Source: Rotaria sordida
Taxonomy: Eukaryota > Rotifera > Eurotatoria > Philodinida > Philodinidae
Direction of reading: 5' to 3'
Assembly: GCA_905250125.1 (NCBI GenBank)
Contig: CAJNOL010000511.1
Span: 56,718-120,717 of the forward strand
DNA length: 64,000 nt
Both the position numbers and the translations under genes were made by a program. Below the pieces are notes generated by a model. That model worked only from the letters and a program-made list of their open reading frames with translations. It did not search any database and had not been told where the DNA came from. Below are positions 25,331 through 37,453 of the stretch, in pieces (the first letter of the stretch is position 1; each line of letters starts with the position of its first letter).

Positions 25331-28300
25331 TATCATTCTTTTATGTTTTTATTTTAATCATTGATAATGAATGTCTCCTATTTCCTAGACATCCTATCTC
25401 TATATGTATATCATCAACGTTAGTTGTTATATTACATTTTATTCTGATTCTTTAGTATTTTTTTATATGCTTTGCACAACGATTAGGCAATTATTCTTTT
25501 CTTATTTCATCTTACTCGATGTGGTAACTATTGTAATATTGACTAGTAGACATGATAGACATCGAAAGAAAAAAACAAGGCTTACGTATCTTTAAATGCA
25601 CTGTGATAACATAATTCAAGTTATCTTAATCACTTGTACGCGGATGTATTCATATTTTTGTCCTTTAATTCCTGTCATGATATGAAAGCTCACAATATGA
25701 TTACATTTCATCTTCTTGTTTGTTATGTATAGTAAAAATAAAATAAGAGAAAAGAATGGTTCAATCTACGACATCATGCTTCATATTGATTAGATGAACA
25801 ACTTATTGATGAAATTCTTTTACCGATCGATCAATGGATACTACTGTAGTAACATAACCATTTTGATAATGATAAATGAGATTATTATTGGATAATTAAT
25901 GTTTCTGAAGAAGACATTTATTTGTTGGATTTTCTTTTTTTTCTTTATATTTGAATCTATGAAAAAGAACGATTAAAATTATCATTATGTTCAATAATAT
26001 TATTTGAGTGAATGAGCAATACATTTAACTGATCTAATCGAATTCGATTGTTAAAACGTGTCACTGTTAATTTTGATCTCGGTCGTTTAAATGCATTTCA
26101 CAAGTGATTCATACGTATTTTATATTGAGAACAAACAACGACGAAACGATAATGTTCAATGAATAATAATGCATTACGTGTGAGAGAAAGAAGTAGTAAA
26201 ACAAACAACAATCATTGTTGGTACTTTTGATACCAATGTGAGAAAGAAGATAATCGGAAAGTGAACAAAGAATTACGTTGTTTTATGAAAGTTTATCGTC
26301 TTTTCATACAATAGAGATTTTAAATTCTCTTTCTGTCAACAACAAAGTGCAGAGAATGTACTGTATCATTGAAAATGAGAATAAGAGTAAACATATTATA
26401 TTTAGTTATATATCATTGGTATTATTCGTTGAATAGATTTCCAAACTCATTTTTCAGAAAAAATGAAAATGGTCTAATGAATAGAATAACTTGAACTAGT
26501 AAAATATAACGATGTATGCAAGTGAAACTACGGAATAAAAACCTATATATTTTGTTCTGTAAAAGAAAATTCATAATTGAATTTTTCTAATCTTCTATTT
26601 CCCAAATAGCAGTTATTCTATTAAAAAAAAAAACTTGCGTAATAATTTATAGATCATTGTAAAATCGAAATATTTTCGATTCGTTAGACATTGTATAAAT
26701 AATTAAAAATTCCTATTTTATTTGACGATGATAATAATAGTAAGTTTTTTTTTTCGTTACGAAACATGGTATGTCAATCATTTTTTTTTCTTCTTTACAA
26801 TTGTTTATTTAAGACAAAAGATAAAAGAATGTTTTTATACTATACACATGATTAGTAATCAACAGATATTCATATTTCTTATTCTTCTTACACTCTACTT
26901 CTATTTACAGACAATTAGATCAAGCAAATCATTCATTTTTCACTAGTTGCTCATCAATACATAGAAGATGTTGTTATCAGCTGTTGCTGTCTGTTCTGAT
27001 TTGCGCATCTCATCAACCTCATTTATATAGACTAAAGATATTACACGATATTATGGCCATGAGTGCAAGACAGGTTATTCATATTAATCATTAATCGTTT
27101 GCATCGTTTTACGATTTCAAAAGTCATGATGAGAACGATAATTGTTTATCTCATTATTGAAGAGTATTAAGTATTTACATTATATAAACAAGTTTGTTGA
27201 TCTTTCTTTCCTTTCCTTTCTTTTCAATTTATTTTAATCAACCTTCTATCTATCTATTGAACTAATATATATAGAATAAAGATCTTGTCTATATCATACT
27301 AAATTATTAATTATCAAAGTTAATTTTATGACATAAAGCATCTTGAAGTTTTTTTTTCCACATTATTAACAATATATAATGTGATTGAAAGCAATATATA
27401 GTATTCTATATCGTTCTTTGTCTATTTATGACAATATTCAAGGTTATATGATATTTATGTATATACATATAGTAGGCCTTCGCAGTTAATTTTCGTTCTA
27501 TTTTCGCGCCTATCCATTAACTTCTTCCATTAAACACCATCATGATAAGATATTAAGGACAAAAAATAGGACAGACAGAGTAATTTACATATAATTAGCG
27601 AAGGATATCTTGAGTCCACTAAGATTGAGGGAGTTTGATCCTTGCTGTGAAGATCGGTGAGCAACAAGAACAAAGAAAATCATTCAATTTTGTTAAAGGT
27701 AAACGAAAATTTTCCAACATTAGATAGGATCATTACCTCCAGATTCTCTATTCGAAACATTCCTATAATTAAATTATGTCAGAAAGCTAAGAATAGTGAT
27801 AAAAAGATATAATTTTATTATGAAAAATAAACTAATTTGTATTCTTAATTTAAAAACAGCTTGCATTTTAATAACATTTAGATAAAATAATTCTCCATGA
27901 TCTGAACAAGCTACATCATCAATAATATGTAATAGAATAAAATATTCTTCACATGGATAATTTATTTATTCATTAGAGCATATACTAATTTTTTATCTCA
28001 ATTAATTCAAATATTGAAATTTATGTACAAATCAGTCCAATCTAATAATTAAAATTTCTTCTTTACGTAATGATGAAAAAGCTTTTGCTAATAATTAAAT
28101 ATTGACTTGCGAATAAATTATCAAGAATTAACATTGATATAATTGAAATATCCACATATGGATAAATTAGTTTAACTAGAATACTAGATTATTCAAGTAA
28201 TGATTTAACATGATTTACATCATCTAATTAATTATATTTTAATTGATAAATTTCTCTTGAGAATTTATAATAATCACAAAAATTTGAGCACTAATACGTA

Positions 28301-28450
28301 CGATATCTGATGTTTCCCAATGAACAACTGTACTATGTTTATCAATTTTATTCATAATACATTTAAATTTTAATTCAAAAAATATCTTCGAACATTCTAA
28401 AGTTCTTATGCTCTATGCATAACAAAGAAATTCGTTTGATTGTAACATTC

Positions 28451-29084
28451 TAACTATTAATTTTCAAAATAATCGATTAATTAAATACTAGAACAAATTA
28501 TTAGAATAATTTATAGAAATTTTTTTTATGATATAATCACGATTATTTATTGATTTAATATATATGATGAAGATGCAGAAAATAATCATAAGTATAGTGT
28601 ACCGTGTGAAGTTTTACTTTTGTATTATGTCATAGGAAAAGAATAAAAAAAATGACCTTGATGACAGTTATTTTTATCATCAAATTCTTATTATTAATAT
28701 AACTTGAAACAATAAATTCAATGTGATTCATAGTGGAAATATTAACATAAATAGACAAGTTCCCCCAATGAGTTAATATTCTCAAAAATTTTATTAATTT
28801 ATCAATTTCAAAAAAGATGCTCTTTCAATTTGATTCATCTACTTAATTTAATTATTCGACTATATGAAAAGAGAATAATAAAAAAACTTTTCCAGTTTAT
28901 CATCAATATAAAATTAAGATATTAACAATGACATTTGTTATTAGGTTTAAATGAAAAATAATTATAGTAAGACGTATAATATCTATCATTATTAAACATT
29001 AATCATACTGATTGTTTATTTTCGTTCCATGATAAATGCAAAATCTATTTGAGTATTATATAATAATAAATTAACTATTTCAAA
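28451..29084. other. AT-rich spacer between the duplicated blocks
   Basis: Very AT-rich sequence with no ORF of note. It lies at the junction of the two duplicate copies, just past the 3' end of the minus-strand SH3-like gene, whose polyadenylation site should be here. Confidence 0.5.
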
Positions 29085-30511
29085 TTACAAAACAGTTTCT
29101 TTTAAACCTTTAAGAGATAAAAAAGAGTTAATTTGATGACATGCTAAACATGATTGTGGTAAAAATCCAATTGAACCATCATCTTCTTTTTGTACAAGTA
29201 ATGTTGATTTTCCAATACGTTTTAATAAACGTACTTGATCACCACGTATAACAGAAAATATATTTGTTCCATTTGTTGTTGATAATAATGATGAATTTTT
29301 ATATTCATGCCAAACAAGATATGTTTGTTTTCGATGATATTTTCCATTATTCGTTGAAGTTGAAGAAGAAGATGATGATGATGTTGATGAATATGCTGAT
29401 GATGAAAATGATGTACGAAGAGAATCAAGTTCAATAGCAGCTAAATTAAGTTCACCAAATACATTTGAATTTGGTTTTTCATAAGTTGTTAATGGATGAC
29501 AATGTTTCATATCGATTGTTGTAAAATGACGTTGAAGTGAAAGATGATTGGGCTCAGAAAATACTGGAGATGATGTCTAAAATCACAAAAAAAATAATAA
29601 ATAAATCAAATTTACAACTAAATTATATTTTCTTATTTTCAATAGATTTCTGTCATAAATAATTTTATCTGTTTAATTTTAATCTATATATTTTTCTTAC
29701 TAAAGTCATTGATTTTTGTGTTGATGTTCTCATCCAAAGTGAACCATCACATGATAAATTTCTTCGTCGTTTATCTGTAAGTGTACGAGTTATTTTTTGT
29801 TTTGATTGAAAATTTACTTTTGGTAATATTTCCATATGTGGAAATGATTGACTAATAGATAAATTTTCTTTATTATAATAATCAATATTAGATAAATTTT
29901 TAATTTCATTTTTATTAATTATATCTGATGGAGATGAATCTGTTGATGAATTATTTTTTTGTAATTTTTTATAATTATTAAATGATGAATGTTGTATACA
30001 ATGACAATGTGGACATGATGTATGTAATGAATGTTTAAATGATTTTGTTACAAAACTTTCTTCTGAATAACCTGAATCACCTCCACCACTATGATGTGAT
30101 AATGTTGAAAAAATTTGTTGTTCAAATTGTTTTCGATTATTTCGACGTTGAAATTTTTTCTTTGTATCAGAATAATTAACAAGTGTTGATGATAAACGAT
30201 CAAAACGAATATGACTTGTAGTATCATTAGATAATTTTTGACGACAATGACTAACACCAGTCATAGAAGAAGGTGAAACTAAGTTAGATATGATATATAC
30301 ATAGATATGTAATTGTAAAATAAAACAAAACAAAAAAAAATAAACAATGAAATAACATACGATGTCGTCGTTGGATATTCTGAAATTGTTTATTATTTCG
30401 ATGAAGTTCATCGACAGAAAGTGTTCTTGAACTAATTGAGTTATTTGTACGTTCTTTCATAGAACGCGATGAACTAGTTCGACGTACTTTGTTTGATCTC
30501 GATGATGAAAT
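29085..30511 (-). CDS. SH3-domain-like protein of unknown family (5' end unresolved)
   Basis: Three exons are clear: 30361-30511, 29701-30278 and 29085-29576, with GT..AG introns of 82 and 124 bp, giving at least 406 residues. The protein is mostly disordered, rich in Ser, Asn, Lys and Arg. It has a Cys/His cluster (CPHCHCIQH), a phosphorylation-like GDSGYSEES stretch and a poly-Ser tract. Near the C-terminus, FSVIRGDQVRLLKR followed by LLVQKEDDGSIGFLPQSCL has the layout of an SH3 domain (a GD turn, then GxxGFLPxxxL with Phe-Leu-Pro in place of the usual Phe/Ile-Pro-xx-Tyr). That suggests an adaptor role in binding proline-rich partners. The first exon is not settled: 30511 follows an acceptor, and a candidate start is ATG at 31335 followed six codons later by a GTAAGT donor. 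A degenerate copy lies upstream in the same orientation. Confidence 0.72.
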
Positions 30512-31566
30512 CTATCAATCAATATTATATCATTCGGCCTTTTCTTTTTGTTCTTCTTCAAATGATAGTAATTGATAATTAATGTCACTCATTTATTTAA
30601 TATCCTATATTAGTATATCTGTCATTAAGATTATTTTTTATTGTTACGTCCATTCAGGTTCTTTAGCCTGTTTCATGTGCCGTGTATACCTATTAGGCAA
30701 TTGTTCTTTTCTTATCGCATCTTACTCGATGTAGTAACTATTATAATATTGACTGATCAACATGATAAACATAAAAGAAAGTGGCTCATATATCTTTAAA
30801 TATTCTCCAATAACATGATTCAAGTAGTTTTAATCACTTGTAGGGAGATGTATTCGTATTTTTGCCCTTTTAATTCCTGTCATAATATAAAAGCTCACAA
30901 CATGATTACTTTTCATCTTCTTGTTTGTTATGTCTAGTAAAAATAAAATAAGAGAAAAGAATGGTTCAATCTACTACATCATTCTTCATATTGATTAGAT
31001 GAACAATTTATTGATGAAATTCTTTTACCGATCGATCGATGGATGCCGGTGTCGTACATAACCATTTTGATAATGATGAACGAGGTTGTTGTTGAATAAT
31101 AAATATTTCAGAAGATGAAATTTCTCCGTTGGATTTTAAATCAATATTATTTATTTTGATATTTGAGTCTATGAAAAAGAACAATTAAAAAATTATCAAT
31201 ATGTTTAATAATAACATTATTTAAATAAATAAGACGTATATTTAACAGACCTGATCGAATCCGATCGTTAGAACGCTCCACTATTAATTTTGATCTCGCT
31301 CGTTCAAACGCACTTACAAGTAATTTCATAAGCATTTTATATCGATAACAAGAATAAAAAGAACGACGATGATAATGTTCAATGAGTTGTAATGTGTTAA
31401 GCGCGCAAGAGAGAAAGCCAAAACAAGCAACAAATGTTTCCGCTCTCTCGACACCCCAACATAAGAAAGAAAATAACGGAAAGAGAACACGAGAGAAGAA
31501 AGAGAATAGAGAGTTATACTATTTGATGAAAGTTTATCGTCTCGTCGTTGAGTAGAGATATTATAT

Positions 31567-31567
<1 letters not shown>

Positions 31568-31601
<34 letters not shown>
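31568..31601. repeat. (TC)n microsatellite
   Basis: A perfect TC run of about 17 units in the upstream region of the SH3-like gene. The matching site in the left duplicate (near 26320) has only a short CTCTTTCT remnant, so the run grew after the duplication. Confidence 0.95.
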
Positions 31602-31604
<3 letters not shown>

Positions 31605-32679
31605 TTCGACAATCATAGTAAAATGAGTGTTCTATACGATTGAACACCGTTCAAAATGACAATGATAGCAAAGGTGTTACATGTAGTTTTTAATGGTTGA
31701 ATTTTATATAACAACAAACTTTTAATGATCCTTAGAGAATAAATGAATTAATTGAAAATTCTAGGAATACTTTATTAGAAACATTCATCAAGATTGTTTG
31801 TCAAAAAAAAAAAAAAAAGAATATATAAATATTCTCATGAAAACAAATGCAAATAAAAATTTCAATATAATTCATTTCATTGACTGTACCATTTAACAGA
31901 AATCGTTTGTATATGTTTATTTCATGATTTTGATTATTCTATGTTGAAACATCTGTCAATTTTTATATCTATAAATAGAAATTCTGATTAAAATTTAAGA
32001 AATAGTATGTATTAATCTTTAATGATTATTTATGTGCAAAATACGAGAGAAGAATGTTTTTATATCTATAGTTAGTTATTGAGCTATCTTCGTATATATT
32101 ACATCATACTTCCATTTACAGACAATTTGACCGTGTATGTCATTCATTTTCTTATACTCGCTCGTCAATACACAGAAGATGGTGTTATCAGCTGCTGCTG
32201 TATAAATAAAACTGTCTGTTCTGATTTGCTGATCTCATCAACCTCATTTATATAGACTAAAGAAAATTGCATGATGTTATGTCCATGGGTGAAAGGCAGC
32301 TTATTCGCATTGCTTATTAGTCGGTTGTGTCCTCGTTGTTCGTCTTATGATTACAAAACAACATTGAGAGCAATGATTATTTATCTCATTGTTGAAGAGT
32401 ACTTAGTATTCACATTATATAAACAAGTTTGTTGATCTTTTTTTTTTCTCCTTTCTTTTCAATTTATTTTAATCATTCTATCTGTCTATTGAACTAAACT
32501 ACAGAAATAAAGATCATGTCTATACTATTCTAAATTATTAATTATTAAACTTACTTTTATGACACAAAATATCTCGAAGTTTTTTCCACATTGATAATAA
32601 CTATATAATGGTGATTGAAAGCAATATAAAGTATTCTACATCGTTCTTTGCTTATTTATAACAACATTCAAGGCAACAT

Positions 32680-32790
32680 GATATTTATGTATATACATAT
32701 AGTAGTCCTTCTCAGTTAATTTTCATTCTATTTTCGCGCCTATCCATTAACTTCTTCCATTAAACATCATCATGATATAGATACTAAGGA
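32680..32790 (-). promoter_or_regulatory. Conserved noncoding block upstream of the SH3-like gene
   Basis: This block and 27440-27550 are nearly identical over about 100 bp (core TTTTCGCGCCTATCCATTAA), while the exons of the two copies differ heavily. A second such pair is 32150-32275 and 26945-27060. An enhancer, promoter or 5' UTR function is inferred from the conservation only. Confidence 0.4.
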
Positions 32791-33751
32791 CAAAAAAAAA
32801 AAGAGGACAGAGAGAATACTTTGCATATAATTAAATTATGTCAGAAAGCGAAGAAAAATAATAAAAAAAAAGATATAATTTTATTGTGGAAAATAAGACA
32901 AAATTAAATTTTAAATTTTTGTAAGCAGCTTTTGTTTTAATAACATTTGAATTAAATAAGTTTCCATGATCTGAACAAGCTTTACATCATCAGTAATATG
33001 TAATAGAATAAAATGTTCTTTACATGGATGATTTATTTATTCATTAGAGCATATACTAATTTTTTATCTCAATTAATTCATTGATAAAATATATCTGATT
33101 ATTTTTCTGTTAGTTGAAATTCATGTATAGATCAATCAGATCTAGTAATTAAAATTTATTCTTTGAGTAGTAATGAAAGAGTTTTTCTAATAATTAAATA
33201 TTGACTTGCAAATAAATTATCAAGAATTAACATTGATAAAACTAGAACATCTGCATATGGATAAAATAATTTAAGTGGAATAAAAATTCTATAATCAAAA
33301 TGTTTTTAATTATCAAGTTTAGCTTAAATACTAGCTTATTTAAATGATGATTTAATACAATTTGAAAAATTTAAATCATCTGGTGAATTATATTTTAATT
33401 GATAAGATTCTTTTGAAAATCCATAATGATCTTAGAGAAGTTCGGTGTGTTGTTTTTTTTAAGCACTAATATGTACCACATCTGATGTTTTACAATGAAT
33501 AGTTATGATATGAATAGCTTTCTAGTTTTGATGGTCAAGATAATTATTTATTAATTTCATCCATAATGCATTTAGGTTTTAATTCAAGAAAGATTATTGA
33601 ATCATTGAAAATAAACAAATTAAGTTTATTTTTGAATATTCTAAAGTTCTTTTGTTCAACCGGTAACATAAATGATAGGAAATTCAGTTGATTAACAATT
33701 TGTTTATGACATTTTAAGTATTAGCTTTCAAATTAATGGAAATAATGAATA

Positions 33752-34518
33752 TAGGATGTCTGGAAAGTGAGTTAACAAAAAGAAAATTGTAGATCTCTAT
33801 TATGGTTCGATTGGATAAACTGATTTTTGTACTGATGATAGAGAACACTTTCAAGTTTTTATTCATTAATATGAAATTCTCACATACTTCTTCAAATATA
33901 ATACTTTCAGGTTCAATATACAATAAAGTACTTTTTTGAGTTAGAAAAAACAGTATGTATAAGACTTTTTGTTGGATTTCATTTCATTATTGTAAGCTTT
34001 AAGCCATCCAGACTTATTTCTCTCGCTTCATAATCGTTTCCTTAACACATATGAAAAGCTCAGAATGATTGGTACATTTCTTCAAAGCGACTTGTTCATC
34101 TCTTATCAAAAATTTTGATGAAAGGTAAACTGACAAGACCGACAAGGTTTTGAAGGTTTTTTATGGACATTAGACTTGAGATTAATGTGTTTAATTTGTT
34201 AGAAATGTCCAACAAATGTTTATGAAACAAGAGAAATAAGCCTGAGTAGCTTAAAGCTTACAGTAATGAAATGAAATTCAAGAGAAAGTCCTATATATTG
34301 TTTTTTGTAATTCGAAAAAGTTTTTTGTAATTCGAAAAAGTACCTTATTAAGTATTGAACATGAAAGTATTACTTTGTAGGAGTATTTAAGAACTTTGTA
34401 TTAATGAATAAAAACTCCAAAAGTCTCCTATACCACTAGTACAAAAACCAGCTCACCCAATCAAATCATAATGAATATATACAATTTTCTTTTTATTAAG
34501 TCACATTCTGGACACTAT
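33752..34518. mobile_element. Palindromic long-TIR element (MITE A)
   Basis: The left arm (about 33752-34060) and right arm (about 34200-34518) are inverted repeats of one another for some 300 bp. The ends read GTCTGGAAAGTGAGTTAAC and, on the opposite strand, TGTCCAGAATGTGACTTAAT. Shared inner strings include TTTTTATTCATTAATA and GTAAGCTTTAAGC. TA dinucleotides flank the ends, suggesting a Tc1/mariner-type mover. It is non-autonomous: the ORF at 33714-33923 is not a transposase. A 20-bp local duplication (GTTTTTTGTAATTCGAAAAA twice) sits in the right arm at 34301-34341. Confidence 0.8.
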
Positions 34519-35576
34519 GTACTTTAGGAGACAATCATTATTGATAAGAATATTTGTTTCATGCAATGATGACTCGAAAATTCCTTTCATACATGGATCC
34601 GATTAGTTCATATTTTGAAATTGAAGAAAATTTTTCGTTATCATCTTTTCTCCTGTAATATGATAAGAACTGAATAGATAATTAGACATTTTATTTTGAA
34701 ATGATCAGATTGTAAATGGATATTATTTCATTTAAAAAAATATAATTATTTTTTTACCTATAAGCATAAATCTGAAAACTTGAAATCAGAAAGATATTCG
34801 ATTAAATTTCGTACATAATAACTAAATAATGAATGGAATCTTATTTTTAAAGAAGCTTTCTTGACATGAAATATTGATTAATCTGACTAGGTACATCAGT
34901 TGTCATAGGACATCTTTATAGTCTCTATGATTCACCTGATCGATATTTTTACAATTGCAATTACAAAAAAACAAAAACCATGAAAATTTATTTTTGTACG
35001 TTGTCTTTATACTTATTTATTATCCGTTGTTTTTGAATTTTCATACATTGATTTTAATGTATAACTTAAAATTGCTCGAAATTATTATTGGAGAAGATTT
35101 TCTTACAGAAAAATGATTCTATCAATTGTACATCTTTGGTATACAAAATGATAGTCATAATAATTAATCGTGATAAAAATAGAATAAATACTTTATATGA
35201 TTTCTATTTATGTCTATCGAAATAAAACTATTTCTTTACCTGTTTTTCCTCTATCATAAGCATTGCCGTCAGTTCTATTCAGATATATTATTATGTTTTT
35301 ATGTTTTCCTTTAAGACAAACTATAATTTTTCATCAAAATCTATTTATACATACTGAAAGGTAATAATTATAGAAAAAAACAGAAAAACAGACAATATTT
35401 TTTCTTTCTTATCATTAGTATTTATGAATCCCCGTAGAGACACATTCTCTTTCGCATGAATCTTATTTGTAGGTCAGTTTAGACTTTTTGAAGATAGACG
35501 ACAGTTAGAGAATAACTCATTCTAATTTATTTAATAAGTATTAAAAAAAAGAATATTATTTGTAATGAGTGACGAT
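34519..35576. other. AT-rich spacer between two palindromic elements
   Basis: About 1.06 kb of AT-rich sequence with no gene, tandem array or further inverted repeat recognised. Confidence 0.5.
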
Positions 35577-36748
35577 ATATACTCCCAGAAGAAAGAAACT
35601 ACATTCAGTATTTTAACGAAATCTTTTCTATAACAAGATATCTTTTAAAAAATAATGATATATTCTGCAAGTCCGTGGAGTTTTCTATCACCCTGTATAA
35701 TTAGGTCTTCATTTAAATCTATTTATTATGAAAATAAATTTCATATAACAAAGACACCCTCATATCCAGATTCTCACGGGTTTGATTTTGTTACTGTCAT
35801 CAAAATAAGTTTTTGAAATTTTTTATTACTATAGAATTATCTTTTTGAAAAAAGCAATCATATATTCAGATAGCGCTTGAAATTCTCTATCTTCTTATAT
35901 ATTTAGTTATTGTCTTGCACTTATTTATTATCAAAATAATTTGAGTATAATGGAGACAACCTCAACCTGTATTTTCTCCTATCACTATCCTTTTTATTTC
36001 TAGTTTGTTATCACTTTTATTATCACTTCAGATATAAATTTTGAAAGAAATAATTATATCTTCTAACAATGACTTATTTTCTCGATTATTTTGAGCTTAT
36101 GAAACAAAAAACGAAAAAGATAGATAAAAAATCCAATTTTTTTTTTACAGTTTGTCAAGGACCATTGCTGCATAATAGTCAAATTATTCTTCAGCACATA
36201 TATGCAACATAAGACAAAAATATATGAAATGATAGAGAATTTCAAGCTCTATCAGAATGCATAATTACTTTTGTACAAACTTATTTCCTTTTTACGTATA
36301 ATTGGACATAAAAAGTCAAAAAAAGGTAACCAAAAACGTGAATTTTTTGTACTTGTCAATTGAGGTTGTCTTCATTATACTCAAATTATTTTGATAATAA
36401 ATAAGTGCAAGACAGCAACCAAATATATAGAAAGATAGAAAATTTCAAGCGCTATCAGAATATATGATTGCTTTTTTTAAAAAGATAATTCTATAATGAT
36501 AAAAAATTTCAAAAACTTATTTTGATGACAGTGACAAAATCAAACCGGTGAGAATCTGGATATGAGGGTACCTTCGTTGCATGAAATTTATTTTCGTAAT
36601 AAATAGGTCTAAATGAAAACTTAATTATACAGGGTGATAGAAAACTTCGCGGACGTTCAGAATATATTATTATTTTTTAAAAAATATCTTATTATAGAAA
36701 AGATTTCGTTAAAATACTGAATGCAGTTTCTTTTTTTCGGAGGTATAT
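35577..36748. mobile_element. Composite palindromic element (B)
   Basis: Outer arms of about 400 bp are inverted repeats (for example GCATTCAGTATTTTAACGAA on one strand at both ends; GAAATTTATTTTCxTAATAA further in). Within each arm, two related modules of the form GATAGAAAAxTTCxxGxxxT-TCAGAATATAT recur, and a further partial module lies in the centre near 36225-36260. The module ends TACAGGGTGATAGAAAAC (36630) and its inverse TTTTCTATCACCCTGTA (35682) resemble mariner-type termini, so the whole looks like several related ends assembled together. No transposase remains. Confidence 0.75.
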
Positions 36749-37453
36749 AATGATTTTATATGATTTCTTTTCAGGTGAGTATGTTTATTTTTATTCTGAT
36801 TAAATTTTAGAACAATAAAATTCGGACTCAAATACTTATGAATAACTTTCTATAGAAGCCGCTCTTGAATAGAACCTCATCCATAATTTCACGAATTCTA
36901 GTTTAATTTCTCCATTGACGATTATATGATCTGAAATACCATTGTTCCAACACATATTATCAACAAGAATTCGAAATCAACATCTATTTAGAGACTAATG
37001 AAGATTTTAACTAAAATTTCTTCTTCAATCCGATATTCAACACGTTAAAAATGAAATTTCTACATTTGCCGAAGTACATCCAAGATTAAACTGAATTCCA
37101 GATTAGACGCCAACGCATATTTTATTTGTAGAGCACTTTTTCATAACCCATCAATCATGAAAATTATCACAGACAAAACTATCTATCGTATGCGCTTAAG
37201 AGCTAAATAGGATCTTTTTTTAGAAAATTGTTAAAAGCATTTCGGAAATACCATAGTTTATTTCCCGTTGACCTTTATGATTAGAGGGCGTCTGAATCAT
37301 TCAATGATTACTATTTTTTTTTCCGTAATCTTGGCTTTTAGTTGATATTTATTTACAAAAGAAAAACGAGACATAAATAATTAAAAAAAATATTTTAAAT
37401 ATATTATAAATTAGTCTGAATAACGCATTTGATCAATTACAAAAGAAAAATTA
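36749..37453. other. Spacer upstream of the GPCR gene
   Basis: AT-rich sequence without ORFs of note. It precedes the first exon of the plus-strand GPCR gene and so should contain its promoter. No TATA box was singled out. Confidence 0.5.

Larger units (their letters stand above)
24050..28450. repeat. Left copy of a ~4.5-kb tandem duplication
   Basis: Homologous in the same orientation to about 29090-33690, with an offset of about 5.1-5.2 kb. Anchors include GGCAATTATTCTTTTCTTAT (25489, matching 30694 with one change), TTTTCGCGCCTATCCATTAA (27502/32734) and TTCATTAGAGCATATACTAA (27969/33041). The gene in this copy is ruined, but noncoding blocks at about 26945-27060 and 27440-27550 stay very similar to the right copy. 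Confidence 0.88.
29090..33690. repeat. Right copy of the tandem duplication
   Basis: Contains the apparently intact SH3-like gene and about 3.1 kb of its 5' flank. Unlike the left copy, it has a long (TC)n microsatellite at 31568-31601. It ends about 60 bp before a palindromic element that starts near 33752. Confidence 0.88.
30512..33750. other. 5' flank of the SH3-like gene
   Basis: Homologous to 25340-28450. It holds a candidate first exon near 31318-31335 (-), a (TC)n microsatellite and two well-conserved noncoding blocks shared with the left duplicate (32150-32275 and 32680-32790). The ORF at 31326-31616 runs through the microsatellite and is an artefact. Confidence 0.6.

Noticed and set aside
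30512..30592. ATG at 30592 as the start of the SH3-like gene
   Set aside because: The frame (MSDINYQLLSFEEEQKEK) hits a stop before the acceptor at 30512, and the only possible intron would be about 27 bp without a GT donor.
31326..31616. 96-codon minus-strand ORF with (RE)n
   Set aside because: It crosses the (TC)n microsatellite, and the rest has no protein-like signal.
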